This document shows positions 1-7,553 of a stretch of DNA of 64,000 bases, in pieces. Every line of letters starts with the position of its first letter. The first letter of the stretch is position 1. The translations under genes and the position numbers were made by a program. The notes below the pieces were generated by a model that searched no databases, was not told where the DNA came from, and saw only the letters and a program-made list of their open reading frames with translations. Source of the DNA: an uncultured bacterium (GTDB lineage: Bacteria > Cyanobacteriota > Vampirovibrionia > Gastranaerophilales > Gastranaerophilaceae); NCBI GenBank assembly GCA_947428835.1, contig CANENE010000005.1, forward strand, positions 62,001-126,000. The letters are read 5' to 3'.

Positions 1-2
1 AA

Positions 3-107
3 AATAAAATAAATCTTTTAAATAAAGACATATTACAAACCGTAGAATGCATTGAAAACCCTAATTTAAAGGCAATTGCCCAAAAATATTTAGAAGAGGT
101 TATTTAA
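3..107 (+). CDS. C-terminal end of an unidentified protein (5' end outside window)
   Basis: An open frame runs from the window edge to a TAA at 105-107 and ends in ...NPNLKAIAQKYLEEVI. The amphipathic, Lys/Glu-rich tail looks like a genuine protein C-terminus. Too little is present to name a family. It precedes yggS by 250 bases, which contain no gene but hold several CATGCT/GGCATGA-like short repeats and a promoter. Confidence 0.55.
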   Translation, partial: NKINLLNKDILQTVECIENPNLKAIAQKYLEEVI

Positions 108-272
108 AATCATAACAGCCGGCATGCCTTATAATTTTTTCCATGCTACAAAAATACTCCAAATGTATTAAATATTAAGAAATATTACAGAAATTGCGCC
201 ATGCTAAAACATGCTTCAGCACATGATTTTGGCATGATTTAAAAATTCCAAAAATGTAATGAATACAATTTT

Positions 273-300
273 TTGCAAGTCCCCAACAATATTTTATAAT
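273..300 (+). promoter_or_regulatory. Sigma-70 promoter for yggS-sepF
   Basis: TTGCAA at 273-278 and TATAAT at 295-300 are separated by 16 bases and lie 57 bases upstream of the yggS start codon. The perfect -10 box and the position suit a housekeeping promoter. Confidence 0.6.
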
Positions 301-357
301 TAAATAAGAACGAATTTAACAAAAACAAGTTAGAGAGTATTTTTTAAGGCTTTTGAA

Positions 358-996
358 ATGTCAATCGAAGAAAATCTCAAAAAAATTTTGAAAGAAATTG
401 AAAAATACCATCCTGTTCTTATCGCAGTAACTAAATACTACGATATTGAAAAAATGATAGAAGCCTATAATTCGGGAATAAGAAATTTTGCCGAAAGTAA
501 AGCGCAAGCTGCAATTGAAAAAATCGGCAAAATGGATGAGACAATAAAATCCCAATCGGTATATCATTTTATTGGACATTTACAAACAAATAAGGTCAAA
601 TATGTAGTAGGTAATTTTGACTATATCCATTCGGTAGATAGCCTGAAAGTTGCCAAATGCATAGACCAAGAGGCTAATAAAAAAGGTATTGTCCAAAAAA
701 TCCTGCTTCAGGTGAATAATGCACAGGAGCCTCAAAAGTTTGGGGTTCACATTACGCAAATTGAAAATTTAATCAGCGAAATTTCTAAGTTAAAATCTCT
801 TGATTTGGTCGGGCTTATGAATATAGCTCCGATTGATGCAACACAAGACGAGCTTAGAGTGCTTTTTAGCCAAATGAAAGAACTTCAAAAACGATACAAT
901 TTAAAAGAGCTTTCAATGGGCATGAGCAAAGATTATAAAATAGCGCTTGAATGCGGCGCAACGATGATTAGATTAGGAAGAATATTATTTGAATAA
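358..996 (+). CDS. yggS: YggS/PROSC family PLP-binding homeostasis protein
   Basis: A 212-residue protein, slightly shorter than the usual 225-235, with a single-domain alanine-racemase-like TIM barrel. The PLP lysine lies in LIAVTK near residue 26. Family motifs seen are FIGHLQTNK, the KFG phosphate-side segment and the C-terminal LSMGMSKDYKIAL...MIRLGR. The family carries PLP without racemase activity and buffers intracellular PLP. It is followed 26 bases later by sepF, the yggS-sepF arrangement common in Gram-positives and cyanobacteria, so co-transcription is likely. Confidence 0.93.
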   Translation: MSIEENLKKILKEIEKYHPVLIAVTKYYDIEKMIEAYNSGIRNFAESKAQAAIEKIGKMDETIKSQSVYHFIGHLQTNKVKYVVGNFDYIHSVDSLKVAKCIDQEANKKGIVQKILLQVNNAQEPQKFGVHITQIENLISEISKLKSLDLVGLMNIAPIDATQDELRVLFSQMKELQKRYNLKELSMGMSKDYKIALECGATMIRLGRILFE

Positions 997-1022
997 TTAA
1001 ATTAAAGATAAAAGGAGAAAAG

Positions 1023-1514
1023 ATGGCGCTTTCAGAAAAAATTAAGGAAATCATAGGAGCTTTAACAGATTCCTTGAATCCAATGGGTGAAGAAGTCTAT
1101 GACGAAGAAATCGACAACGGATACGATACAGATTATCCGACAGATGCTAATCGCGCTCTTCAACCGAGCTTTTCAGAAGCAAATCCAATCAGAAAAAGCA
1201 GACCAAATTTAAGAGTATTACCTCAAAAAGCAGCTTATGAAGTTGTAGTGATTGAGCCAAAAGCATATAATGAATCAATTACAATTGTTCAAACTCTAAA
1301 AGAAAGAAAAACTGTCATCTTAAATCTTCAATTGCTCGATAGAGAACAATCCCAAAGAATAGTCGATTTTCTTTGCGGTTGCACACTTGCTCTTGAAGGT
1401 TCCCAAAGAAAAATCGGTGAAAACGTATTTATCTTTACTCCATCAAATATAAATATTTCTCAAGAAATTGTAAATTCAAAACTATCCACAGATGCAATGT
1501 GGACAAAATCATAA
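1023..1514 (+). CDS. sepF: Cell division protein SepF
   Basis: 163 residues. A short N-terminal amphipathic helix (MALSEKIKEIIGAL, the expected membrane anchor) is followed by an acidic linker to about residue 60. The conserved SepF/DUF552 domain then starts around VVVIEPKAYNES and contains the ILNLQLLDREQSQRIVDFLCG core and ENVFIFTPSNINI end. SepF tethers FtsZ to the membrane. The start is supported by an AAAGGAG site just upstream. It forms an operon with yggS and ends at a strong terminator. Confidence 0.95.
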   Translation: MALSEKIKEIIGALTDSLNPMGEEVYDEEIDNGYDTDYPTDANRALQPSFSEANPIRKSRPNLRVLPQKAAYEVVVIEPKAYNESITIVQTLKERKTVILNLQLLDREQSQRIVDFLCGCTLALEGSQRKIGENVFIFTPSNINISQEIVNSKLSTDAMWTKS

Positions 1515-1563
1515 AAACGATAAAGTCGTGATGAATAATTAGTATATTAAGTAGAGAAGTTGG

Positions 1564-1596
1564 AAATGCACTTGATTGAAAGTGCATTTTTATTTT
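1564..1596 (+). terminator. Rho-independent terminator after sepF
   Basis: A perfect 10-bp stem (AAATGCACTT / AAGTGCATTT) with a 6-base loop, followed by a T-rich tract, 50 bases after the sepF stop codon. Confidence 0.85.
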
Positions 1597-1652
1597 GTGC
1601 AAATTTATTTGTAGTTTTCTTATGATAAAATATAAATCAAAGGAGATTTAAA

Positions 1653-2138
1653 ATGGAACAAAGACTAAGCCCGATTGAATGGAATGATTATTTTTTAGAA
1701 ATTGCAAAAACTGTGTCCAAACGTTCTAATTGCCTAAGGGCACATGTTGGAGCAGTTGTTGTCGGGTGCGACAAAAAAATTAAAGCAACCGGATATAATG
1801 GGGTTCCAAGTAAAGTCGTCTCTTGTATGGAACTTGGCGAATGCTATAGAATTAAGCATAATATCAAATCCGGCACCCGTTATGAAACCTGCCGTTCTAT
1901 CCACGCCGAACAAAATGCTATTATTCAAGCAGGTCAGGATAGATGTATGGGTTCAAGCTTATATATATATGGTCATAATATGATTTGTATTTTATGCAAA
2001 AGATTTATTGTTCAATCAGGAATTGAAACAATATACCTAAAAAAAGACGATGATGCTGATATTTTAGTTGTAACAGCTAATGATTTAAGAAAAGAATTAA
2101 CTGCCGATTTTGCGGTAGAGCCTTGCGGGATTAACTAA
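1653..2138 (+). CDS. dCMP deaminase / ComEB-like cytidine deaminase family protein
   Basis: 161 residues of the deoxycytidylate deaminase fold, which makes dUMP from dCMP. The zinc site shows HAEQNAI (His ligand and catalytic Glu) and a Cys-x2-Cys pair in ICILCK. The usual Pro of PCxxC is replaced by Ile. Also present are a GAVVV...KATGYNGVPS substrate loop and additional cysteines (CMELGEC, TCRS), as in dCMP deaminases with a second zinc site. An AAAGGAG site precedes ATG. It stands alone downstream of a terminator. Confidence 0.85.
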   Translation: MEQRLSPIEWNDYFLEIAKTVSKRSNCLRAHVGAVVVGCDKKIKATGYNGVPSKVVSCMELGECYRIKHNIKSGTRYETCRSIHAEQNAIIQAGQDRCMGSSLYIYGHNMICILCKRFIVQSGIETIYLKKDDDADILVVTANDLRKELTADFAVEPCGIN

Positions 2139-2185
2139 TACAACCTGCTATAAAAATTAATAATTTAAGGTGTATAATATATAAA

Positions 2186-2953
2186 ATGAAAATTAAAAAT
2201 ATAATCATAATAGTTTTTGTATTGACTTGTTCGTCTTTGGCCTTGCTTTTTAATAAAAGCGAAAGCGAGCCTAACTATAATTACAAAATATATACCCCTC
2301 AAAATTTTACCGATGTTTCAAAAGGAGTGCAGGCAGCTTCAAAAGATTCATCCATAATTTTTATTGTAGATTTTTCAAATTCAATGAATGATAATTTAGG
2401 TTCAAAAAGTAAAGTTGATGTTGCGCGTGGGACACTGGCTCAAATTTTACCCAAAATTCCTCCAAATGTTAAAGTGGGACTTAGAGTGTATGGGCATAGA
2501 GCAGGCTTTACTTATCTTCAGGGCTGCCAGGCATCTAATCTTCTTGTTCCTTTGGGATATAATAACTATGATGCGATTTTAACAGGGTTAAATAGAACTT
2601 CCGCTATTGGTTGGACTCCTATAACCTATTCTTTGAAACAATCCATAAATAATGATTTTACTCTTGTTCAAGGTAAAAAACATATTATTCTTTTAACCGA
2701 TGGCGGGGAAAATTGTGATGAAAGCCCCTGCACATATGTTATAAACCTTATGAAAACGAGAGATGATGTCGTGATAGATGTTATTGCTTTTGACTTGCAA
2801 GACCCTGAAGCAAATAATCAATTAAAATGTACTGCTCTTATGACAAGCGGTAAATTTTTGAGCGCAGACAGCGAAGAAGATCTGACAAATTCCTTGTTTG
2901 AAACAGTTGGGATTAATAAAGATGTTCGTGGAAACATAAAGATTCCTGATTAA
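2186..2953 (+). CDS. Membrane-anchored von Willebrand factor A domain protein
   Basis: 255 residues. An N-terminal hydrophobic segment (about residues 4-22) is a signal anchor or signal peptide with no convincing lipobox. A vWA domain fills residues 55-245. The MIDAS motif DFSNSMND (DxSxS) lies near residue 66, and the downstream Thr (GWTPI) and Asp (LLTDGGENCDE) are present, so metal binding looks intact. Cysteines in CQAS and CDESPC could form disulfides outside the cytoplasm. The partner is unknown; no MoxR ATPase or Bat gene is adjacent. Confidence 0.8.
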   Translation: MKIKNIIIIVFVLTCSSLALLFNKSESEPNYNYKIYTPQNFTDVSKGVQAASKDSSIIFIVDFSNSMNDNLGSKSKVDVARGTLAQILPKIPPNVKVGLRVYGHRAGFTYLQGCQASNLLVPLGYNNYDAILTGLNRTSAIGWTPITYSLKQSINNDFTLVQGKKHIILLTDGGENCDESPCTYVINLMKTRDDVVIDVIAFDLQDPEANNQLKCTALMTSGKFLSADSEEDLTNSLFETVGINKDVRGNIKIPD

Positions 2954-2955
2954 AG

Positions 2956-2984
2956 TTGACAATTACCGCCTATTTATATAAAAT
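2956..2984 (+). promoter_or_regulatory. Promoter of tRNA-Val(GAC)
   Basis: Consensus TTGACA at 2956-2961 and TAAAAT at 2979-2984 with a 17-base spacer, ending 12 bases before the tRNA 5' end. Confidence 0.75.
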
Positions 2985-2996
2985 AATCTTACATTT

Positions 2997-3072
2997 GGGC
3001 GATTGGCACAGTTGGTAGCGCGCCACATTGACATTGTGGAGGTCACGTGTTCGAGTCACGTATCGCCCACCA
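2997..3072 (+). tRNA. tRNA-Val (anticodon GAC), CCA encoded
   Basis: The cloverleaf is complete: acceptor GGGCGAT / ATCGCCC, anticodon stem CCACA / TGTGG with loop TTGACAT (anticodon GAC), T-arm loop TTCGAGT, discriminator A and encoded CCA at 3070-3072. It has its own consensus promoter and terminator. Confidence 0.96.
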
Positions 3073-3086
3073 TAAATAAAACTTTT

Positions 3087-3109
3087 AAGACCTTACCAAG
3101 GTCTTTTTT
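3087..3109 (+). terminator. Terminator after tRNA-Val(GAC)
   Basis: 8-bp stem AAGACCTT / AAGGTCTT with loop ACC followed by a T run. Confidence 0.85.
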
Positions 3110-3143
3110 AGCAGATATGGTGCAGACATGCTTGTGTGCATTT

Positions 3144-3176
3144 GTCATTGCAAGGAATGAAATGACAAAGCAATCC
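3144..3176. repeat. Dispersed repeat copy (GTCATTGC...GCAATCC type)
   Basis: The stretch GTCATTGCAAGG ... GACAAAGCAATCC is one copy of a repeat whose two ends, GTCATTGC and GCAATCC, recur in the window at about 3799, 4016 and 51189. It lies between a terminator and the end of a small gene, where a mobile intergenic repeat would be tolerated. Confidence 0.6.
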
Positions 3177-3180
3177 AAAA

Positions 3181-3417
3181 TCATTTGTGTTTTATATGCA
3201 TTAAATATGTTTCAAGTTTTTGCAGTTTAGAATTTGCTATTCTTATATAGGTATTCAGTATCACCAAAAGCCCTGCTAAGTCTCTTTTTTCTAAATTATC
3301 CATATTGCAATTTGCTTCTTCTATAGTTTTTGCAAGAGAAACTATTAAAGATAGTTTATATGATATACTCAATACTTTATTTTCAATTATTTCAAGTTCT
3401 TTATATTTTAATTTCAT
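3181..3417 (-). CDS. Small hypothetical helical protein
   Basis: 78 residues, no recognised family. The composition is Leu/Ile/Lys/Glu-rich and predicts mostly helices, with no signal peptide. The start is well supported by AAAGGAG six bases upstream of ATG. It is divergent from the XRE-like gene at 3565 across 147 bases that can hold both promoters. Confidence 0.65.
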   Translation of the reverse strand: MKLKYKELEIIENKVLSISYKLSLIVSLAKTIEEANCNMDNLEKRDLAGLLVILNTYIRIANSKLQKLETYLMHIKHK

Positions 3418-3564
3418 AAATTCTCCTTTGTAACAATCAGAAATGTATTAAGTAAAATGTAATATTTTTAAATTATAAGTTTAAGTTTAAACTAATAATT
3501 TAAAATAGTCAAGATTTTATTAAATTATATTTTAATTTTTAAAATAATAGTATAAATTTAAATT

Positions 3565-3774
3565 ATGAATATTGGAAATGAAATTAAAAAACTGGCAATA
3601 GAAAATGGTACAACTCTAACCAATCTTGCAAAAAACATTTCAGAAAAGAAAGGTAAGCCATATTCTGTTCAAAATCTTTCTTCAAAATTGAAGAAAGGTA
3701 CAATAAATTATAATGAATTGGAAATTATATTAGATTCGCTTGGTTATACATTTGAAATTTCGAAAAAGCAATAA
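3565..3774 (+). CDS. Small XRE-like helix-turn-helix protein
   Basis: 69 residues made up almost wholly of a Cro/C1-like HTH: IGNEIKKLAIENGTTLTNLAKNI (helices 1-2), then a recognition-helix segment QNLSSKLKKG and a closing helix ELEIILDSLGYTFEI. This matches small HTH proteins of plasmids, ICEs and phages. Divergent orientation to 3181-3417 suggests it may control that gene, which is inference. Confidence 0.75.
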   Translation: MNIGNEIKKLAIENGTTLTNLAKNISEKKGKPYSVQNLSSKLKKGTINYNELEIILDSLGYTFEISKKQ

Positions 3775-3798
3775 AATTCATTTGCTAATTTTATACTC

Positions 3799-4103
3799 TG
3801 GATTGCCACGGGCTTAAAAAGCTCTCGCAATGGTGTTACTCCACAATAATTTAACAACCGTCACCCTGAACTTGTTTCAGGGTCTGACCAAGTTTGTGAC
3901 ACTGCATAAAGCTTATTTATGAATCTATTGATTTCATATAAACACATCAGATGCTGAAACAAGTTCAGGGTGACGTATGTGGGCATTATTATAAATACTC
4001 GTCACTGCTTAAACGGAATGAAGCAATCCAAATCCGTGGTGCTTGGTTGCTACATGAAATTTCCGGATTGCCACGGCGATAAAATCGCCTCGCAATGAGT
4101 TGG
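3799..4103. repeat. Gene-free repeat island with a perfect 22-bp inverted repeat
   Basis: No gene is seen between 3775 and 4135. The stretch contains GGATTGCCACG...CTCGCAATGG near 3800-3835. It also contains a perfect 22-base inverted repeat, CGTCACCCTGAACTTGTTTC... at 3859-3880 and its exact reverse complement at 3954-3975. Near 4016-4103 are further copies ending in CAATCC, GGATTGCCACGGCGA and TCGCAATGAG. These are dispersed palindromic repeats. Confidence 0.75.
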
Positions 4104-4135
4104 AACGTCCCTATATACCGCAATCACAATTTAAA

Positions 4136-4357
4136 CTACTTTAAAATAAACCCTAAGAAAAATGTTGAAACAATAAACACGCCAACAAAAAAGTAAGTAA
4201 CTTTATTTAGGCCTTTTTCTGTTGATTTTTGGGAAGAAAATAACTGGCTTGCAGCACCGATTGAAGCAATACCATCGCCTTTTGGTGAATGCAAAAGTAC
4301 AAGTATAACAGTAAATATTCCTGAAATTATTTGAAGAGCGTAGAAAAAGTTTATCAT
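4136..4357 (-). CDS. secG: Preprotein translocase subunit SecG
   Basis: 73 residues with two membrane segments (about 3-22 and 53-72). Between them is the conserved cytoplasmic loop VLLHSPKGDGIASIGAASQLF. SecG assists SecYE translocation. Length and topology match the family. The gene stands alone; the next gene on this strand (4427-5074) lies upstream and encodes an exported protein. Confidence 0.93.
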   Translation of the reverse strand: MINFFYALQIISGIFTVILVLLHSPKGDGIASIGAASQLFSSQKSTEKGLNKVTYFFVGVFIVSTFFLGFILK

Positions 4358-4426
4358 TTTAAAATCCTTTAATTAAAGCTTATAAAATAAATTTAGCATA
4401 AAAACAAAATTTTTAACAAACTTTCT

Positions 4427-5074
4427 TTAAAAATTGACAAAAAGCCTTAATTTGCCATCATCACCTCTAAAATTCAGCCAGCCGGTTTTGGTTTTTGAAT
4501 TAAAATCATTTACTTTAACAAGTACCCAATTCCCCTGCACAAGCCAAGGAGTGATGTATTTTGGCATATCAAGAGACCCAAGAGAATTCGTATTTCTATC
4601 TGATGAAGCATATAAGATTTTATCATTTTTTGAAATATTTTTTAGAGGGTAGAGACCGTATTTTTTGCCTAAAACGCCAATGAAGCTGCTCCAGTTATAA
4701 AAAATATTATTTTTGTTTTCCACCCAGCCGCACAAAGGGTTTGTTTGATTATAGCAAACATAGCTGTAGCCTTCTGTTTCATCCAATGTTGATAAAAGCG
4801 CCATTCTTTTTTCTGTTGAATAAACAGTAAAAATCTTTTCTATTTCGCAATTATTTTTATTTTGCTCGCACATTATATTATTTTTGTAGTCGAAATGCAC
4901 AGTCTCAAGCGTTTTTGAGTTATTATCGGGCTCTTTTTTAAAAACAATCGGGCTTTGAACCGATGTAAAGCCAATACCCCAATTAATAACAGAATCTATG
5001 TATCTTGGCCTGATATCAGCTTGAGCGGCGCTTATAAAAAATACTAAAACAAATATAAAAAATATTTTTCTCAT
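4427..5074 (-). CDS. Exported protein with SH3-like regions, unknown function
   Basis: 215 residues. A clear signal peptide (MRKIFFIFVLVFFISAAQA) gives a likely cleavage after AQA. The mature part has two bacterial SH3-like stretches, each ending in a Trp-Val/Leu-rich strand (LCGWVENKNN near residue 115 and WVLVKVNDF...TGWLNFR near 185). Cysteines suggest periplasmic disulfides. It lies 4 bases after hisH and may be co-transcribed. The family is not recognised. Confidence 0.7.
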   Translation of the reverse strand: MRKIFFIFVLVFFISAAQADIRPRYIDSVINWGIGFTSVQSPIVFKKEPDNNSKTLETVHFDYKNNIMCEQNKNNCEIEKIFTVYSTEKRMALLSTLDETEGYSYVCYNQTNPLCGWVENKNNIFYNWSSFIGVLGKKYGLYPLKNISKNDKILYASSDRNTNSLGSLDMPKYITPWLVQGNWVLVKVNDFNSKTKTGWLNFRGDDGKLRLFVNF

Positions 5075-5078
5075 AATA

Positions 5079-5675
5079 TTATTTTAACCAGTTTTTGAAA
5101 AAATTAATTCCACTATTTGAACTTTTTTCGGGGTGAAATTGTACGGCAGTCAGATTATCTTTTTTAATCGACGAACAAAATTCTATTCCATAGTTTGTTT
5201 TTGAACTGATAATTGAGCTATCGTCGGGTACTACATAATAAGAATTTACAAAATAGAAAAATTCATTATTGAGGTTTTTATCAATTCCGGTTGTAGCTAT
5301 CTTATTCCAGCCGATTTGCGGTGTTTTTATATTTTTAAATTTTTTGACTTCGCCTTTTATAATCCCAAGACCCTTAACATCAGGCGCTTCTTCGCTTCTT
5401 TCAAAAAGTATTTGAAGCCCTAAGCAAATCCCAAGAAAATCAATTCCTTTATCAAGAGCTTCAAGGATTGTTTTTTCAAGATTTGATTTTTTGAAATTTT
5501 CAACAGCCTGTCTAAAATGCCCTTGGCCCGGGAAAATTATCTTATCTACACTCAAAATTTTTTCCCTATCACTTGTGATAACAGGGTCAAATCCAAGATA
5601 ACTAATAGTATTAGATAAGCTTTGAATATTTCCTGAACCGTAGTCGAGTATAGCGATTTTAATATTGGAAGCCAT
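5079..5675 (-). CDS. hisH: Imidazole glycerol phosphate synthase, glutamine amidotransferase subunit
   Basis: 198 residues, the usual length. It is a class I glutamine amidotransferase with nucleophile Cys in GICLGLQILFE and the His-Glu pair in VQFHPEKS. The N-terminal AILDYGSGNIQSLSN is typical of HisH. It supplies ammonia to HisF in histidine synthesis. No hisF or other his gene is in the window, so the partner must be elsewhere. The start overlaps the end of the aminotransferase gene by 17 bases, implying translational coupling. Confidence 0.88.
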   Translation of the reverse strand: MASNIKIAILDYGSGNIQSLSNTISYLGFDPVITSDREKILSVDKIIFPGQGHFRQAVENFKKSNLEKTILEALDKGIDFLGICLGLQILFERSEEAPDVKGLGIIKGEVKKFKNIKTPQIGWNKIATTGIDKNLNNEFFYFVNSYYVVPDDSSIISSKTNYGIEFCSSIKKDNLTAVQFHPEKSSNSGINFFKNWLK

Positions 5676-6915
5676 CTTCTTTCATTCTTCTTATGATTTC
5701 ATCAAGGTCATCATCCTTTGCAACAACAGAAATTCTGACATATCTTTTAGCATTAGGGTCAAAAGCAGTCCCCGGGACCACTACGACACCTGATGTTTCA
5801 AGCAGGTTATCCGCGAATTCTACGCAATCTTTAAATCGCTCAGGGATTTCAAGCCACAGATAAAATGTTGCTTTTGGAGCATCTATCTTATAACCTAGTG
5901 AATTTAAACCTTTAACAAATCTTTCGAGTTTATTTTTAAATTTGATATTTTGTTCGTCAATGTATTTTTGTCCTTCGCTAGACGTCATAAGATCGGCAGA
6001 AGCATATTGAAGAACCTTGAATATACCTGTATCTATCGTACCTTTGACGCGAGATAGCATAGTAATTATTGTAGAATTGCCAACAGCATATCCGACTCTC
6101 CAGCCTGTCATAGCATACGATTTAGATAAGCTATAAAGTTCGACTGCAATGTCTTTTGCGCCATCACATTCAAAAACAGAGTGCGGTTTAAAATCTTCAT
6201 CATAATACATTTCACAATAAGCATTATCCGAAATTAAAATAATATTGTGTTTTTTGCAGAAATCAACGCAATGCTGCAAATATTTTAAATCACAGGTGCA
6301 GCCAAGAGGGTTATTTGGGTAATTTATAATCAACGCTTTGATTTTGTTTGGATCATTTCCTTCTTTTGTATATTTGTCAAGCACAATATTTAAATCAGGC
6401 ATAAAATTGTTTTCTTTAGACAATTCTATTCCATATCCTCTTGCACCTTGCGCTTTAATCATTTGTGAATATGAAGCATAACCGGGGCTTGGAATCAAAA
6501 TAACATCTTGGTTTTTAATGTCGTCTGTCGGATTTACAAGAGCTTTAACCATATTGGATAGCCCCTCTTTAGAACCTATTAGAGAAAATATTTCTGTTTT
6601 TGGATCAAAATCGACTCCAAATCGAACCTGCATTCTGTCTCTAACAGCTTCTAAGAATTTCATTTCCCCTTTTGGAGTAGAATAAGTATGAAGAGAATCA
6701 ACATCTAAGTATTCTTTTGTCTTTTGAATTACATAATCGCTGACCCTTTCAACAGGCGCACCCATAGAAAGCGCTATAGGTTTTCTTCCTTTTTTGGTTA
6801 GTTCATCAGTTAAAGCTATTTGACGGGCTTTAATAATAAACATTATATAATTTTCCATATTTTTAATCTGGTTATTAAATTTATTCATTAAGTTGTTATC
6901 TAAATTTACAGCCAT
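5659..6915 (-). CDS. Class I/II PLP aminotransferase, LL-diaminopimelate aminotransferase-like
   Basis: 418 residues, fold type I. The PLP lysine lies in LYSLSKSYAMTGWRVGYAVGN, the Asn-Pro stretch is INYPNNPLGCTC, and the phosphate/Arg motif is RYVRISVV. The SKSYAMTGWR motif resembles DapL, which aminates tetrahydrodipicolinate, but substrate assignment from sequence alone is uncertain. It may be longer than its relatives because of 25-30 extra N-terminal residues; the internal Met of MENYIMFI is an alternative start. It overlaps hisH. Confidence 0.78.
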   Translation of the reverse strand: MAVNLDNNLMNKFNNQIKNMENYIMFIIKARQIALTDELTKKGRKPIALSMGAPVERVSDYVIQKTKEYLDVDSLHTYSTPKGEMKFLEAVRDRMQVRFGVDFDPKTEIFSLIGSKEGLSNMVKALVNPTDDIKNQDVILIPSPGYASYSQMIKAQGARGYGIELSKENNFMPDLNIVLDKYTKEGNDPNKIKALIINYPNNPLGCTCDLKYLQHCVDFCKKHNIILISDNAYCEMYYDEDFKPHSVFECDGAKDIAVELYSLSKSYAMTGWRVGYAVGNSTIITMLSRVKGTIDTGIFKVLQYASADLMTSSEGQKYIDEQNIKFKNKLERFVKGLNSLGYKIDAPKATFYLWLEIPERFKDCVEFADNLLETSGVVVVPGTAFDPNAKRYVRISVVAKDDDLDEIIRRMKEDGFQY

Positions 6916-7040
6916 CTTTATTCCTCATAAATTGAAATTCTACAAAATAAATTATAATACAAATTTTTGAAATTCATATTTTTTTCGTTAATAAATTTTA
7001 CTTTTGTCGTTTTTTTGTTTAAAAAATTTCCGTTATGGGG

Positions 7041-7076
7041 TATAATATATAAATGCGAGATGGACACTATCTGCGC
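7041..7076 (+). promoter_or_regulatory. -10 box and leader hairpin of hpf
   Basis: A TATAAT at 7041-7046 precedes a leader in which GCGAGAT (7055-7061) can pair with ATCT(G)CGC (7069-7076), with one bulged G and a 7-base loop. The hairpin sits before the GGAGAG site of hpf. A regulatory role is inference. Confidence 0.4.
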
Positions 7077-7094
7077 TAGAAATGGAGAGACCCG

Positions 7095-7457
7095 ATGCAT
7101 ATTCACGTAAACGGACGTAACATTGAAATTACAGATGCTATTAAAGCTTATGTAAAAGAAAAAGCAGGCAAAGTTGCTGCGCACTATGAGCAAATAGATG
7201 CAATTGATGCTGTTTTATCAGTAATCAAAAATCCATCTGCAAGCGAATCACATATCGCAGAAATCAATTGCAAAGTCGGAGGCGAGACAATCCGCGTTGA
7301 AGAAAAAGCCGAAAATATGTATGCTTCAATCGACCTTGTATGCGATAAATTAGACAGGCAAGTTAAAAAATATAAAGAAAAAGGTTTATCTAAATCAAAA
7401 GGTGAATCAATCAGAAATCCAATCCCTGAAAAAGAAGAAGCTGAAGTTGAAGCTTAA
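7095..7457 (+). CDS. hpf: Ribosome hibernation promoting factor HPF/RaiA (short form)
   Basis: 120 residues. The N-terminal 95 form the HPF/YfiA domain (MHIHVNGRNIEITDAIKAYVKEK ... YASIDLVCDKLDRQVKKYKEK), which binds the 30S decoding centre to inactivate ribosomes. A charged tail of about 25 residues replaces the C-terminal dimerisation domain of long HPFs, so it resembles short HPF or YfiA. GGAGAG lies before ATG, and a strong terminator follows. Confidence 0.92.
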   Translation: MHIHVNGRNIEITDAIKAYVKEKAGKVAAHYEQIDAIDAVLSVIKNPSASESHIAEINCKVGGETIRVEEKAENMYASIDLVCDKLDRQVKKYKEKGLSKSKGESIRNPIPEKEEAEVEA

Positions 7458-7476
7458 AAAACATAATTCATAATAA

Positions 7477-7514
7477 ATTTGCCCTTGGAAAATACAACCA
7501 AGGGCAAATTTTTT
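7477..7514 (+). terminator. Terminator after hpf
   Basis: 12-bp perfect stem ATTTGCCCTTGG / CCAAGGGCAAAT with a 9-base loop followed by TTTTTT. Confidence 0.93.
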
Positions 7515-7553
7515 GCTTTAGAGCATTTTAACAATTAAATATCGGTTAAAACT

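Noticed and set aside
3003-3230. ORF running through tRNA-Val(GAC) and a repeat
   Set aside because: It is read across a certain tRNA gene and its terminator.
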